Below, one piece after another: positions 14,569-24,015 of a stretch of DNA of 64,000 nucleotides. Position 1 is the stretch's first letter; each line of letters begins with the position of its first letter. Position numbers and translations under genes: made by a program. The stretch covers positions 248,001 through 312,000 of the forward strand of contig NZ_CBCPHV010000003.1 of assembly GCF_965118635.1 (NCBI RefSeq), read 5' to 3'. The notes beneath the pieces were generated by a model. The model made no database searches. It had not been told where the DNA came from and saw only the letters and a program-made list of their open reading frames with translations. The DNA is from Empedobacter brevis_A. Lineage in GTDB: Bacteria > Bacteroidota > Bacteroidia > Flavobacteriales > Weeksellaceae.

Positions 14569-15012
14569 TTAAATATCGTCTGTGTACAAATCTATCATTG
14601 GACGAGGCGATTTTCGTTTAATTTGTGATAACCAATAAACAAAAATTCCGATTCCGTTTCCAAAAATAATGATTGTAATCCAAACTAAACGTTCATCACT
14701 TTTTATCAAATTTGGGTTCTTAAGCGCATGTACAATGAAATAGACAAAAGAGATAACTCCTGTGAAAAAACTCATCAATACCAAAAAGATAAAAATAATG
14801 AGGTTCCCTAATAACGCACTTAAAAGTGATTTAGAACTTCCTATATGGCCAAGTTGAGCATCGATTGTGCTAAACATTGAATAAAAAATTCCAAAATAAC
14901 TCAATAAGCCAAGTATAAATAAAGTGAGTGGAACAATAGCCAAAATAGCTTGTAATTTTGGATTGTTCAAAAGAGATGTTAAATCTCTGTCAATTAATAG
15001 ATTTTTCATCAT
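14569..15012 (-). CDS. Membrane protein with PLDc_N-like segment, 147 aa
   Basis: Three hydrophobic segments are visible (about 22-48, 66-97 and 112-128). The last, WITIIIFGNGIGIFVYWLSQ, resembles the small PLDc_N-type membrane domain found at the start of cardiolipin synthases, but no phospholipase D catalytic HKD motif follows. I cannot name a function. Two adjacent ATG codons (15012 and 15009) lie within the 3' end of uvrC, giving an overlap of about 20 bases, so it is coupled to uvrC. A strong terminator follows. Confidence 0.7.
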   Translation of the reverse strand: MMKNLLIDRDLTSLLNNPKLQAILAIVPLTLFILGLLSYFGIFYSMFSTIDAQLGHIGSSKSLLSALLGNLIIFIFLVLMSFFTGVISFVYFIVHALKNPNLIKSDERLVWITIIIFGNGIGIFVYWLSQIKRKSPRPMIDLYTDDI

Positions 15013-16798
15013 TCGAAAAATAATCTTTTATTTTTTTTGCTTTAGATTTTCCTATACAATCGGTTAATTCTAACAAAGATGCATTTTTTATTCGTTCAAC
15101 CGATTTAAATTTTGTTAATAATTCTTTAATTGTTTGCGGGCCGATTCCTTCAATTTCTTCTAAAGCTGATTTATATGCATTTTTACTTCGACGATTTCGA
15201 TGACGCGTAATTCCAAATCGGTGAGATTCATCACGAACATGTTGAAGAACTTTTAAGGTTTCAGAATTTTTATCCAAGTATAAAGGATAAGGATCATCAG
15301 GATAATAAATTTCTTCTAACCGTTTTGCAATCCCAATCACAGAAACTTTTCCGCGTAAGCCTAAACGATCAATTGATTTTAAAGCTGAGCTTAATTGTCC
15401 TTTTCCACCATCAATCAATATCAATTGAGGCAAAGGTTCACCTTCTGCTAAAACTCTCGAATAACGTCTTTCTATCACTTCTTCCATTGTTGCAAAATCG
15501 TTTGGACCTTCAACAGTTTTGACATTGAATATACGATAATCTTTTTTGCTTGGTTTTCCATTTTTGAACACAACACAAGCCGAAACTGGATTTGTTCCTT
15601 GAATATTCGAGTTGTCAAAACCTTCTATATGTCGTGGTTCTTTGGGCAAACGCAAATCAACTTTCATCTGATTCATAATTCGATTTGTATGACGATCAGG
15701 ATCAACAATTTTTGTTTGCTTGAGTTGTTCTAAACGATAAATTCGAGTGTTTTTTAGAGATAAATCGACAATATGTTTTTTATCTCCAATTTTAGGAACT
15801 GTAATTTTTCGATTCGGAATTTCTAGACTTAATTCAAACGGAACATAAATTTCTCTCGAATTTAGATTAAATCTTTCCGAGAAAACAATAATTGCGCGTT
15901 CTAATAAATCGGCATCCGTTTCGTCCAATTTCTTTTTCCATTCTTCTGTATGTGATTGTATGATTGCTCCGTGATATATTTTCATGAAATTAACGTAGGC
16001 ATATTCTTCATCCGAAGTAATCGAAAAAACATCAACATTGGTAATTGTTGGCGAAACAATTGTTGATCTGGCTTGATAATTCTGTAGGGCTTCAATTTTT
16101 TCTTTAATTATTTGCGCTTTTTCAAATTTTAAATCAGATGCATATTTCGACATTTTATCGACTAAATATTGTTTCGCTTCGTTAAATTCTCCTTTGATAA
16201 TATTGCGAATCGCCGAAATCTGCTCGTTATATTCTTCTTCTGTTTGATAGCCTTCGCAAGGACCAAGACAATTGCCGATATGATATTCTAAACAAACTTT
16301 GAATTTATGATTTTCAATATTTTTTTCGCTTAAATCATACGAACAATTTCTAAGTTGATATAATTCTTTTATCAAACCTAATAAAACTTTCATCGATTTT
16401 CCGTTAGAATATGGTCCAAAATATTCAGAACCATCTTTTACTACATTTCGAGTCGAAAAAATACGAGGAAATCGTTCATTTTTAATGCAAATCCAAGGAT
16501 AAGTTTTGTCGTCTCTTAAAAGAATATTGTATCTCGGTTGATGTTCTTTAATTAAATTATTTTCTAATAACAGCGCATCGTATTCAGAGTTTACGTTTAT
16601 CGTTTCGATATTGTTAATATTACTTACCAAAACACGCAAACGTTTAGAATCGTGTTGTTTATTGAAATAAGAAGTTACACGACGTTTCAGGTTTTTTGCT
16701 TTACCAATATATAGCAAATCTCCTTTTTTGTTATAATACTGATAAACACCAGGCGTTTCGGGTAAACTCGCTAATTTTAATTTTACATTTTCATTCAT
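14990..16798 (-). CDS. uvrC: UvrABC excinuclease subunit C
   Basis: Makes the dual incision in nucleotide excision repair. The 602-aa protein has an N-terminal GIY-YIG nuclease (TPGVYQYYNKKGDLLYIGKA), a UvrB-binding UVR region near residues 205-240, the RNase H-like C-terminal nuclease (EGFDNSNIQGTNPVSACVVF, LILIDGGKGQLSSA) and tandem helix-hairpin-helix motifs at the end (IEGIGPQTIKELL, LTDCIGKSKAKKI). The ATG at 16798 shares its A with the TGA stop of the upstream helicase gene (TGATG). A TTG one codon earlier is less likely. Confidence 0.97.
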   Translation of the reverse strand: MNENVKLKLASLPETPGVYQYYNKKGDLLYIGKAKNLKRRVTSYFNKQHDSKRLRVLVSNINNIETINVNSEYDALLLENNLIKEHQPRYNILLRDDKTYPWICIKNERFPRIFSTRNVVKDGSEYFGPYSNGKSMKVLLGLIKELYQLRNCSYDLSEKNIENHKFKVCLEYHIGNCLGPCEGYQTEEEYNEQISAIRNIIKGEFNEAKQYLVDKMSKYASDLKFEKAQIIKEKIEALQNYQARSTIVSPTITNVDVFSITSDEEYAYVNFMKIYHGAIIQSHTEEWKKKLDETDADLLERAIIVFSERFNLNSREIYVPFELSLEIPNRKITVPKIGDKKHIVDLSLKNTRIYRLEQLKQTKIVDPDRHTNRIMNQMKVDLRLPKEPRHIEGFDNSNIQGTNPVSACVVFKNGKPSKKDYRIFNVKTVEGPNDFATMEEVIERRYSRVLAEGEPLPQLILIDGGKGQLSSALKSIDRLGLRGKVSVIGIAKRLEEIYYPDDPYPLYLDKNSETLKVLQHVRDESHRFGITRHRNRRSKNAYKSALEEIEGIGPQTIKELLTKFKSVERIKNASLLELTDCIGKSKAKKIKDYFSNDEKSIN

Positions 16799-19700
16799 CA
16801 AAATACCTCTACAACATTTACTTTTTGCTGTTCATCATCAATATAAATCAAAATTTTTGATTGAATATGATAACCTAAATTTTTAAAAAATTCGGCATAT
16901 CTATTTACTTGAAAATGATGATCTAAATCTGGTTGACCAGTTTTGTAATCTATAATCGAACAATTATTTTTTGTATCAATTACAACACGATCGGCTCTGA
17001 AAATTTGCCCATTTTCATCAATAAAATCGCGTTCATTCAAAATAGTTAAACCTTCAGCAAAATATGGAACTAATTTAGCATCTTGTAATAAATTTTGCAA
17101 GGTTTTTTGTAGATGTTCTACATTTTCGGTAGAAATTGTTCCTCGCTGTTTTTCACTTTCAATGATTTTTGGTAAATCTTTTTGCGTTATAATTTGAGAT
17201 AAAATGTTGTGAACTGTATTTCCGAATTCAGTGAATTTTAATTTTTCTTGTGCTTTTTCCGAATTTGTATTTATCACTAAACGCGTATTCCAATCGGAAG
17301 AATAAATTTTTAATTCAGCTGAAGAATTCTCTAGTATTTTAGGTTTTGAAATTCTTTTTGGTGTTCCTTTCAAGACAATTTCATCCTCAGAAAAACCTTT
17401 ACTGAAAACAAATTCATGCAAATAATTTGCAATATTTTTTGATTGAGAAGATTCTTTTGGTTTTTGGGAAATCATATACAATTGTTCTTTAGCACGCGTT
17501 GTTGCAACATAAAGTGTATTAATTTCATCCAATTGAACAAGATTTTCTTCTTCGTTAATTTTCGATTTTATTGCTTCATTTTTGATGGATTTTAATTCAT
17601 TGTTAATTCCAACATAAAATGTATCGAATGGATTTTCTTCATCTTTTTGTAAAGGAATCCAAATTTTAGAATTCTTACTTTGCCAATCTAAAAAAGGTAA
17701 AATAACAACAGGAAATTCCAATCCTTTCGATTTATGAATCGTCATAATCTGAATTGCATCAACACCTTTTGGCGTTTTGATACTTGCTTTATCTTTGATA
17801 GTTGACCAAAATTCAAGAAAAGAATTTAGATCTGATTCATTTTTTGATGAATATTCTAAAATAACATCAAAAAAACTTAAAATATAAGCTGGCGAACGTT
17901 CTTGTAAATCTAAAGTTCGGATTGCTTTTTCTGTAAAATCGTATAAAGAAAGATTTTGATCTTGAATAAATTCTAAATCAATTCCAAGTGATTTGGTTAA
18001 TTTTATGAACTTTGGTAAATCTCCTTTTAGAGCTTTTTCAACAGTGATGGTTAAATCATCTGTTTTGAATAATTCTAATTCGTAAGCAACCATTAAAAAA
18101 CGAATTTTAGATTGTTCGTCTTGCGGATTTGATGTGATTTTGAATAAATATTCGATTAATTGAATTTCGAATGAATTTTTTAATAATAAAGCTTCGTTCG
18201 AAATAACAACTAGATTATTTTCGGTCAAATATTTTGCTAATAAAATCCCTTGTGCATTACTACGAACCAAAATAGCAATATCGTTTAAAGAGAAACCATT
18301 TTCTCGGCAATCTTCAATTGTTTTCAGCACGAGTTCCAAATTTTGTTCTTTAAATAAATCTTTTGATCGTCCTTCTTGTTCGATAAAATTTATTTTGACA
18401 AAACCATCTTTTTGATGATTGGTTAATTGTTTATTTCCAATTTCATATAAATACTGAAAACTAGGTAAATTAAGTTTTGGAGCAATAAATGAATACAATT
18501 CATTGTTAAATTGAATGATATTTTCGTGGCTTCGCCAATTTTTTTCTAATTCTTCAACTTTAATATTTTCTTCTTCCTTTCGGTCGATCAAATCTATCAT
18601 TTGAGCAGGATTTCCTCCACGCCAACGATAAATAGATTGTTTTGCATCGCCAACCAACATAATTGTATCAGATTGTGCGCGCGCATTTTCAACTAATGGA
18701 TTTAGATTATTCCATTGTAAAGTAGAAGTATCTTGAAATTCATCAATAAAATAATGGTTGTAACGTGAACCAATTCGCTCGTAAATAAAGTTGGCTGGTT
18801 GTTGTTGCAGATTTTTACTGATAATGGTATTAAATTCATTTATCAATAAAACATTTGAATCTTTTTTAATCGAATCTAATGATTTTTCAACTTCATTAAT
18901 CAACGAAATTGATGAAATATTTTTTTGAATTGATGTTAATAAAAGCAAGTGATCATTGATATTTGCTGCTTTTTCGAACAAATCTTTTATCGCAGGAAAA
19001 AGAGATTCGGCAGTTGCGTCTTTCACTTTCGAAAGATAACCACCTTCTAAAATATCTTTTGTATTAGCATCTGTAGGTAAAATCAATCCAAAACCATCAA
19101 AGTTTTTCAATTTTGTGAAAAAAGCTCCAATTCCTCTACTTTTCCCAGGTAATTCATTGATTGAAATTCCATTATTTGCAAGCAATTCGAAAAATTCATT
19201 TCCAATTGTAATCAATCCATCTTTCAATGTTTTTATATCATTGAAAATAACTTTTCGATAACGAATAAATTCGTCTAACGAAATATTTTTCAATTTTTCT
19301 AAATCTTGTAAATGACGATCATTAGAAATGTCAGAAGTGTCAGAAGAAAGTGTTTTGCGAATATCCCACGATTTATTTTCGTCCATATTATCCAACGCAA
19401 TTTTAATCATTGTTTGCGTTAGCTTTTCGTCTTCTCCAATTTTAGAATACAATAAATCAACCGATTCATTAATGATTTCGTTGGTATTCATTTCGACATC
19501 AAAATTCATGGATAAGCCCAAATCTTGCGCAAAAGATTTCATTAATCGAAGATTGAATTTATCAATTGTAGAAATTGAGAATTTTGAATAATTATGAAGA
19601 ATAGCAATCAAAATATTGTATGCTTTCGTCTTGATTATTTCTGGTTTCAAATTCAATTCCGAAGCTAATTCGAGAATGTAAGGATCTTCTTTTGGTTTCG

Positions 19701-19908
19701 GATTTTTAGCAATTTCTTCTAAGGTTTCGATGATACGCTCTTTCATTTCACCGGCAGCTTTGTTGGTAAATGTAATGGCTAAAATATGCTCGAAATGATA
19801 ATCACTTTCATTCGTTAATAATAACGAAAGAAATTCTTTTACCAAAGTGTAGGTTTTACCTGCTCCAGCTGAAGCATTGTAAATTTTGAAATCGCCTGCT
19901 TGTAACAA
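16798..19908 (-). CDS. UvrD-like helicase with RecB/AddA-type nuclease domain
   Basis: A 1036-aa helicase-nuclease for double-strand break processing. Walker A is NASAGAGKTYTLV (residues 11-23), followed by the Ia motif LAITFTNKAAGEMKERI, motif II FIDEFQDTS, motif III MLVGDAKQSIYRWRGG, IQIMTIHKSKGLEFPVVILP and LYVATTRAKEQLY. The C-terminus holds the nuclease motif RADRVV...SIIDYKTGQ...QVNRYAEFF. The partner AddB-like PD-(D/E)XK gene is not upstream here. No ATG exists near the start. TTG at 19908 is the best visible start, though an ATT four codons earlier would restore an IQN opening like relatives that begin MQN. Confidence 0.92.
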   Translation of the reverse strand: MLQAGDFKIYNASAGAGKTYTLVKEFLSLLLTNESDYHFEHILAITFTNKAAGEMKERIIETLEEIAKNPKPKEDPYILELASELNLKPEIIKTKAYNILIAILHNYSKFSISTIDKFNLRLMKSFAQDLGLSMNFDVEMNTNEIINESVDLLYSKIGEDEKLTQTMIKIALDNMDENKSWDIRKTLSSDTSDISNDRHLQDLEKLKNISLDEFIRYRKVIFNDIKTLKDGLITIGNEFFELLANNGISINELPGKSRGIGAFFTKLKNFDGFGLILPTDANTKDILEGGYLSKVKDATAESLFPAIKDLFEKAANINDHLLLLTSIQKNISSISLINEVEKSLDSIKKDSNVLLINEFNTIISKNLQQQPANFIYERIGSRYNHYFIDEFQDTSTLQWNNLNPLVENARAQSDTIMLVGDAKQSIYRWRGGNPAQMIDLIDRKEEENIKVEELEKNWRSHENIIQFNNELYSFIAPKLNLPSFQYLYEIGNKQLTNHQKDGFVKINFIEQEGRSKDLFKEQNLELVLKTIEDCRENGFSLNDIAILVRSNAQGILLAKYLTENNLVVISNEALLLKNSFEIQLIEYLFKITSNPQDEQSKIRFLMVAYELELFKTDDLTITVEKALKGDLPKFIKLTKSLGIDLEFIQDQNLSLYDFTEKAIRTLDLQERSPAYILSFFDVILEYSSKNESDLNSFLEFWSTIKDKASIKTPKGVDAIQIMTIHKSKGLEFPVVILPFLDWQSKNSKIWIPLQKDEENPFDTFYVGINNELKSIKNEAIKSKINEEENLVQLDEINTLYVATTRAKEQLYMISQKPKESSQSKNIANYLHEFVFSKGFSEDEIVLKGTPKRISKPKILENSSAELKIYSSDWNTRLVINTNSEKAQEKLKFTEFGNTVHNILSQIITQKDLPKIIESEKQRGTISTENVEHLQKTLQNLLQDAKLVPYFAEGLTILNERDFIDENGQIFRADRVVIDTKNNCSIIDYKTGQPDLDHHFQVNRYAEFFKNLGYHIQSKILIYIDDEQQKVNVVEVF

Positions 19909-19942
19909 ATTCTGAATTTTTAGGAAAGTTAAACAATCTTCT

Positions 19943-19950
19943 CAAAAATA
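19943..19950 (-). promoter_or_regulatory. -7 promoter box TATTTTTG for the RecB/AddA-uvrC operon
   Basis: Exact TAnnTTTG on the minus strand, 34 bases upstream of the TTG start. Confidence 0.55.
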
Positions 19951-19979
19951 GAAAATCAGAATGCCAAAACATGACGTAT

Positions 19980-20008
19980 AAAAAAGGAAGCCCAATCGAG
20001 CTTCCTTT
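19980..20008 (-). terminator. Terminator after the 196-aa barrel protein
   Basis: The 9-bp stem AAAGGAAGC / GCTTCCTTT has a T6 tract on the minus strand, 31 bases beyond the stop codon at 20040. Confidence 0.85.
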
Positions 20009-20039
20009 GAAATGTATAGAAAAAGTATAATCTTTTTAA

Positions 20040-20630
20040 TTAGAAAATATATTTTACTCCAATTTTTACACCTCCTAATACTCCTGAATTCAATCCAAAA
20101 TTAAAATCATTTGTTGCATCGCCGTCCTTAGGCTTTATAGCATTCCAAGAAGCAAGTCCGAAAGAAGTTTCTATTGACCAGTTAGATGATAAAAAGTAAT
20201 CTAAACCTGGAGCGATTTCGATTCCATATCCTGTATATTTAATATCTGTTTCATAACCTACAGTTTCATAAGTATTTTTACCAAATAAAAGAGGAACTGA
20301 AGCTTGTCCGAAAATGAATAATTTATCGTTTACTCCCCAATATTTTCTAACTAAAGGTTGAACAATAAATTTATTTCCTTTTGTTGTAACTGTTGAACTT
20401 GTGTCATCTTTGCTTCCTACATATCCAATAGCTCCTCCTACAGCAACACTTGGAGAAATGAAATGACCTACTGCTGGTAAAATACTGTAATTTTGTGTGT
20501 CTCCATCATTAGAAGTTCCGTATCCTGCTTGTCCCATTAAGAACCATTTACCTTTTAGACCTTCATTTTCTTGAGCATTTGCATTTGTGAAAGCAAATAC
20601 TGTAGCAACTAGTAAAACTATTTTTTTCAT
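20040..20630 (-). CDS. Small outer-membrane beta-barrel protein, 196 aa
   Basis: The signal peptide (MKKIVLLVATVFAFTNANA, cleavage before QE) is followed by alternating aromatic and glycine-rich strands and a C-terminal Phe (VKIGVKYIF), the usual mark of outer-membrane barrels folded by BamA. It fits the OmpW/porin-like (OMP_b-brl) group of Bacteroidota. Ligand and role are unknown. It is a single-gene unit with its own terminator. Three other small barrels occur in the window at 23.2, 52.2 and 52.9 kb. Confidence 0.82.
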   Translation of the reverse strand: MKKIVLLVATVFAFTNANAQENEGLKGKWFLMGQAGYGTSNDGDTQNYSILPAVGHFISPSVAVGGAIGYVGSKDDTSSTVTTKGNKFIVQPLVRKYWGVNDKLFIFGQASVPLLFGKNTYETVGYETDIKYTGYGIEIAPGLDYFLSSNWSIETSFGLASWNAIKPKDGDATNDFNFGLNSGVLGGVKIGVKYIF

Positions 20631-20942
20631 ATCTATTATAATTAAATTATTTTGTAAATATAAAGGAGTATTGTGTATTTTATAAAATGATTAAAATCAG
20701 ATAATTGAGTGTTTTTTTTATTTAAAAATGTATAAATTATGGGGTATCAATGAATTATTGAATAAGTCTTATTGAAAGTATGAACCTAATTTTGATTCAA
20801 TTAAAATTATAGATTAATATATGTTTTAAATTATGGATTATGATTTCTTTAATTCTTTTTTTTATTGTATAGAATTATAAAAAAAAGGAAGCCCGAACGA
20901 GTTTCCTTTTTTGAAAATGCTATAACTACTATAAAATTTTTA
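20631..20942. other. 312-bp AT-rich intergenic stretch
   Basis: It separates the barrel gene from the BlaR1-like gene, both on the minus strand. It contains the terminator of the latter (20881-20912) and presumably the barrel promoter, although only an imperfect -7 box (TATATTTA) is seen close to the ATG. No coding frame or other structure was found. Confidence 0.7.
20881..20912 (-). terminator. Terminator after the BlaI-BlaR1-like operon
   Basis: The stem AAAAAAGGAA / TTCCTTTTTT has a long T tract on the minus strand, 31 bases past the stop codon. Its core resembles the terminator at 19980-20008. Confidence 0.8.
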
Positions 20943-22730
20943 TTATTTCTTAATTTCTTTTTTTAGTTCCTTTTGCCTTTTTTCAATTTTTTTTAGCATT
21001 TGTTTAGTATTTTTTTCTTGTAATTCAAGTTCTTTCTTTTTCTCTTCAAGATATTTACTCATTTCTTTAGGATCTTCAGAATAAAATGTTTTTACAGTAA
21101 AAGTACCTAATTTTTGTATTTCTGGATTTTTAGGATCAACTTTAAATTTCATTACTTCTCTTACTGAATGTGGTTCTACTGTAATTGCCCACGGATTTTT
21201 AGTTTGTTTTTCTATTTCTGTATTATCAATTCCTTTATTTTTTGAATAACTTAGACTATAACCATTATCCATTCTTTTTGATTTTAATTGATTTTCTAAA
21301 TAAACTCTATCAATTTCAGAAGTCGAAATTTTATGCTTAACTCCATTTTGGTCTGTATAAAGTGAAACATTATTTTTGAATTCAATATTGTTTTTTAATG
21401 TTGGCATTTCAGCTTGCGTTATTTTCTTATCAATTTTCGGAATATCATTCTCCGAGTTAAAAATTTTGATAACACTTGAATCTTTTTTGATAACTTCTAT
21501 AAAACCTTCTTTTTTTCTCACAAAAACTTTGTCAATTTCTTTTGGATCAATTTTTTGTAAAATTTTTCCATCCGTTCCATACAAAATGGTTGGAACCATA
21601 CTTTTTTTCATGACAATATCTTTGATTTTGATCGAATCATTCAAAATAATATCTCCAGCATCGTTCAAAGTGATTTTATTTTGTGGATTATTTTTCAAAA
21701 TATTTTTTAATTCCTCTTTTGTAACAACTTTTTCTATTGGTGAAGTTGTTTTGGTTTGCTTTGTTTTAAGAAGAGAATCTTGTATATTATCTGCTTGACT
21801 AAATATTTCTTCAGCTTGCGATTGAACAGGTTTTTCTAATGCTTGTTCTATTTTTTGAGCTTTTTTCTCAACTTCTTGTGCAAAAGATTTTTGGCTAAAT
21901 AATACAAAAGCACTCAACATAAAAGGTAACGATGCAAAAGATAAGATTTTTGCTTTTCGTTTCGAAGTATTTTTTGTCATCATAATTAAGCGTTTTTTGG
22001 TTAAAATAAAATTGAAATTACTTGCTACCATTGATGGATTTTGTGTAGCGATACAATCTAAAATTTGATGTTGATATGTTTTTAAATCAGAATTTCTTTT
22101 CAAAACGTATTCATCAGCTAAAAATTCATGATTTAATTTGATTGATTTTTTATAGAAATAAATGAAAGGATTGAACCAAAATAGAATTTGAAAAACTTCT
22201 ATTAAAAGAATGTCAATGCTATGTTTTTGAATGCAATGTGCTTTTTCGTGATTAATTAAGTTCTGATGTAAGTTTTGTAATTGTTTTTTGGGAATAAAAA
22301 TATATTTCCAAAAACTATAAGGTTGGTTTGCTTCTAAATCGAGAATGTATGTGATTCTATGATCACTAATTTTTTCTTCAGTTTTTATTTTAAACATCAG
22401 TTCGTATAGATTATACACAAATCTTATAAGAAGCAGAAGTGAAATTATGATATAACTGAACATTAAAATATCTCCGAAATTAATTCTTTTTTGGGTTTGA
22501 AATAATTCGGGATTTTGCATCAAGAAAGCTAAGAGTTCTGGCGAAATATTAGTTTCATTGGCTGTAATTGGCAAATCGATTTTGTACAATGGTGCAATCA
22601 AAGAAAATATCAATGAAAAAAGTAGATAAAATCGGTTGATTTTATACATGCTTTCGCGTTCTAGAAAAAGTTTATAAAAAGAATATAAAAATCCAGAACA
22701 AAGTATAAATTTTATAAAAAAAGCAATCAT
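20943..22730 (-). CDS. BlaR1-like M56 family membrane metallopeptidase with long extension
   Basis: A 595-aa inner-membrane zinc protease that probably senses a signal and inactivates the adjacent BlaI-like repressor. It has membrane helices at about 3-20, 34-50 and 85-108, then the M56 catalytic motifs HEKAH (161-165) and HEFLADE (201-207), and a fourth helix near 262-284. Instead of a penicillin-binding domain, the C-terminal 300 residues are Lys/Glu/Asn-rich. They carry two related segments (DGKILQKIDPKEIDKVFV and NGVKHKISTSEIDRVYL) and end in a coiled coil (about 545-595). The ligand is therefore not obviously a beta-lactam. It lies three bases after the regulator gene. Confidence 0.88.
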   Translation of the reverse strand: MIAFFIKFILCSGFLYSFYKLFLERESMYKINRFYLLFSLIFSLIAPLYKIDLPITANETNISPELLAFLMQNPELFQTQKRINFGDILMFSYIIISLLLLIRFVYNLYELMFKIKTEEKISDHRITYILDLEANQPYSFWKYIFIPKKQLQNLHQNLINHEKAHCIQKHSIDILLIEVFQILFWFNPFIYFYKKSIKLNHEFLADEYVLKRNSDLKTYQHQILDCIATQNPSMVASNFNFILTKKRLIMMTKNTSKRKAKILSFASLPFMLSAFVLFSQKSFAQEVEKKAQKIEQALEKPVQSQAEEIFSQADNIQDSLLKTKQTKTTSPIEKVVTKEELKNILKNNPQNKITLNDAGDIILNDSIKIKDIVMKKSMVPTILYGTDGKILQKIDPKEIDKVFVRKKEGFIEVIKKDSSVIKIFNSENDIPKIDKKITQAEMPTLKNNIEFKNNVSLYTDQNGVKHKISTSEIDRVYLENQLKSKRMDNGYSLSYSKNKGIDNTEIEKQTKNPWAITVEPHSVREVMKFKVDPKNPEIQKLGTFTVKTFYSEDPKEMSKYLEEKKKELELQEKNTKQMLKKIEKRQKELKKEIKK

Positions 22731-22733
22731 AGG

Positions 22734-23111
22734 CTATTTCTTTTTACGATCTATTTCATTATCGATTATATCGCGTAATTTTTCCAATTCTTCGACAGAC
22801 ATATTGTTAGATTTCGCAAAAAATGATGCAAATTGAGAAGTTGAATTATTAAAGAAATTTGAAATCATTCCTTTTACTTCTTTCGAAAAATAATCATCTT
22901 TTTTTACCAAAGCGAAATATCTGCGCGAATTTCCCATTTGTTCGTAATCAATATATCCTTTGTCATGCATTCTTTTTAATAAAGTAGAAATTGTCGTATT
23001 TGCAGGTTTTGGATCGTCGTAAGAATCTATAATATCTTTTGCAAAAACTTGTTTTCCGCTCCAAATGACTTCCATTACTTCTTCTTCTCTTCTTGATAAT
23101 TTTGCTTTCAT
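22734..23111 (-). CDS. BlaI/MecI/CopY family transcriptional repressor
   Basis: A 125-aa winged helix-turn-helix repressor: LSRREEEVMEVIWSGKQVFAKDIID, then TTISTLLKRMHDKGYIDYEQ as the recognition and wing region, followed by a dimerisation tail. The cleavage area for a BlaR1-type protease would be near residue 100 (the SNFFNNSTSQFASFF segment). The gene precedes the M56 peptidase by three bases, the usual order for this signalling pair. A TACA-n2-TATA dyad overlaps its own -7 box, which is consistent with autorepression. Confidence 0.92.
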   Translation of the reverse strand: MKAKLSRREEEVMEVIWSGKQVFAKDIIDSYDDPKPANTTISTLLKRMHDKGYIDYEQMGNSRRYFALVKKDDYFSKEVKGMISNFFNNSTSQFASFFAKSNNMSVEELEKLRDIIDNEIDRKKK

Positions 23112-23135
23112 ATCTACAATTATATTTTCTGTTAC

Positions 23136-23145
23136 TACAAATATA
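23136..23145 (-). promoter_or_regulatory. Possible BlaI-type operator over the -7 box TATATTTG
   Basis: On the plus strand TACAAATATA differs by one base from the TACA-n2-TGTA dyad bound by BlaI/MecI regulators, and it covers a minus-strand TATATTTG (23138-23145), 26 bases upstream of the repressor ATG. The operator call is inference. Confidence 0.4.
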
Positions 23146-23198
23146 GAATATAATTTAAATTTAGAAAGTTGTTTTACAAATATTTAACAATCAGATAC

Positions 23199-23222
23199 AA
23201 AAAAAGGAGCAAAAAGCTCCTT
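23199..23222 (-). terminator. Terminator after the frameshifted barrel gene
   Basis: The stem AAGGAGC / GCTCCTT with an A-rich loop has a T tract on the minus strand, 24 bases beyond the stop codon at 23246. Confidence 0.75.
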
Positions 23223-23245
23223 CAATATTTTATGTGTGATGATAA

Positions 23246-23862
23246 TTACATTTCTGTCAATTTGTAAGCGACACCAATGCTAAAGTAAGTATTGGTAATT
23301 TTGTAGTTATCATTCATTCCTTGTGGAAAAACATTATTAATGTTTGATAATCCTTTTGTAAAACGAGCATTGATTTCCAATTCATCAGTGATTTTGTATC
23401 CAGCACCGAAGTTTAGGCCGAAATCAAATGTTTTGAAGTTATCTGTAACTTTTACTTTCGTATCTGTTTTTCCTTCTTCAATTTTTGCTTTTGCAGAAAC
23501 TAAAAATCCTAATTGTGGACCAAATTCAACATTTAAACCATCCATAATCTCATAACGACCCATCAAAGGAATATTAATATTGTGAGTTACGATTTTGGCT
23601 TTAGAATTATCAGTTGTTTTTAATCCAGCACCTTGTTTTGAATATAAAAGTTCTGGTTGAAAACTAATTTGATCAGTGATTTTGTAATTGGCATAACCAC
23701 CAACATAATAATCTGTTCTGAATTTTGTTTGATCATCATATAATTTTCTAGAATCACCAGATAAAGTTGGGAAGTTAAGTCCTCCTTTACTCCTAAATCA
23801 ATTTGCGCGTTTGCTGCACTTAATCCACCAAAAAGTGCTATTCCTAAGATTAGTTTCTTCAT
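23246..23862 (-). pseudogene. Outer-membrane beta-barrel protein split by a one-base frameshift
   Basis: The first frame (from ATG at 23862) gives a signal peptide MKKLILGIALFGGLSAANA and mature start QIDLGVK, then shifts into nonsense. From about 23785 onward the -1 frame reads GLNFPTLSGDSRKLYDDQ and continues through a normal barrel to the C-terminal GVAYKLTEM. Adding one G in the GGAGG run at 23781-23787 restores a single 205-aa porin-like protein. It could be a true loss-of-function deletion, phase variation or a sequencing error. A -7 box and a terminator are both intact, which argues for a recent event or an error. Confidence 0.85.
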
Positions 23863-23901
23863 TTTTTTATTACTTGAGTCTGAGTTATTTTGTATTTAAT
23901 T

Positions 23902-23909
23902 CAAAAGTA
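23902..23909 (-). promoter_or_regulatory. -7 promoter box TACTTTTG for the frameshifted barrel gene
   Basis: Exact TAnnTTTG on the minus strand, 39 bases upstream of the ATG at 23862. Confidence 0.55.
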
Positions 23910-24015
23910 AAGTTTTATTCATAGATAAGATTGATTTGTTTTGAAAAAATCAATAATGCTTTCGATTCACAATTTTTATGCCTTTTTTGTTAAAAAGTGA
24001 TAAAATCATCAGAAT

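Noticed and set aside
20943..23111. Calling the BlaI/BlaR1-type pair a beta-lactam resistance locus
   Set aside because: No beta-lactamase or penicillin-binding gene lies in the window and the sensor domain is not of the penicillin-binding type.
23246..23862. Programmed frameshifting in the split barrel gene
   Set aside because: There is no slippery heptamer or downstream pseudoknot visible. The GGAGG run with one missing G is better explained by an indel.
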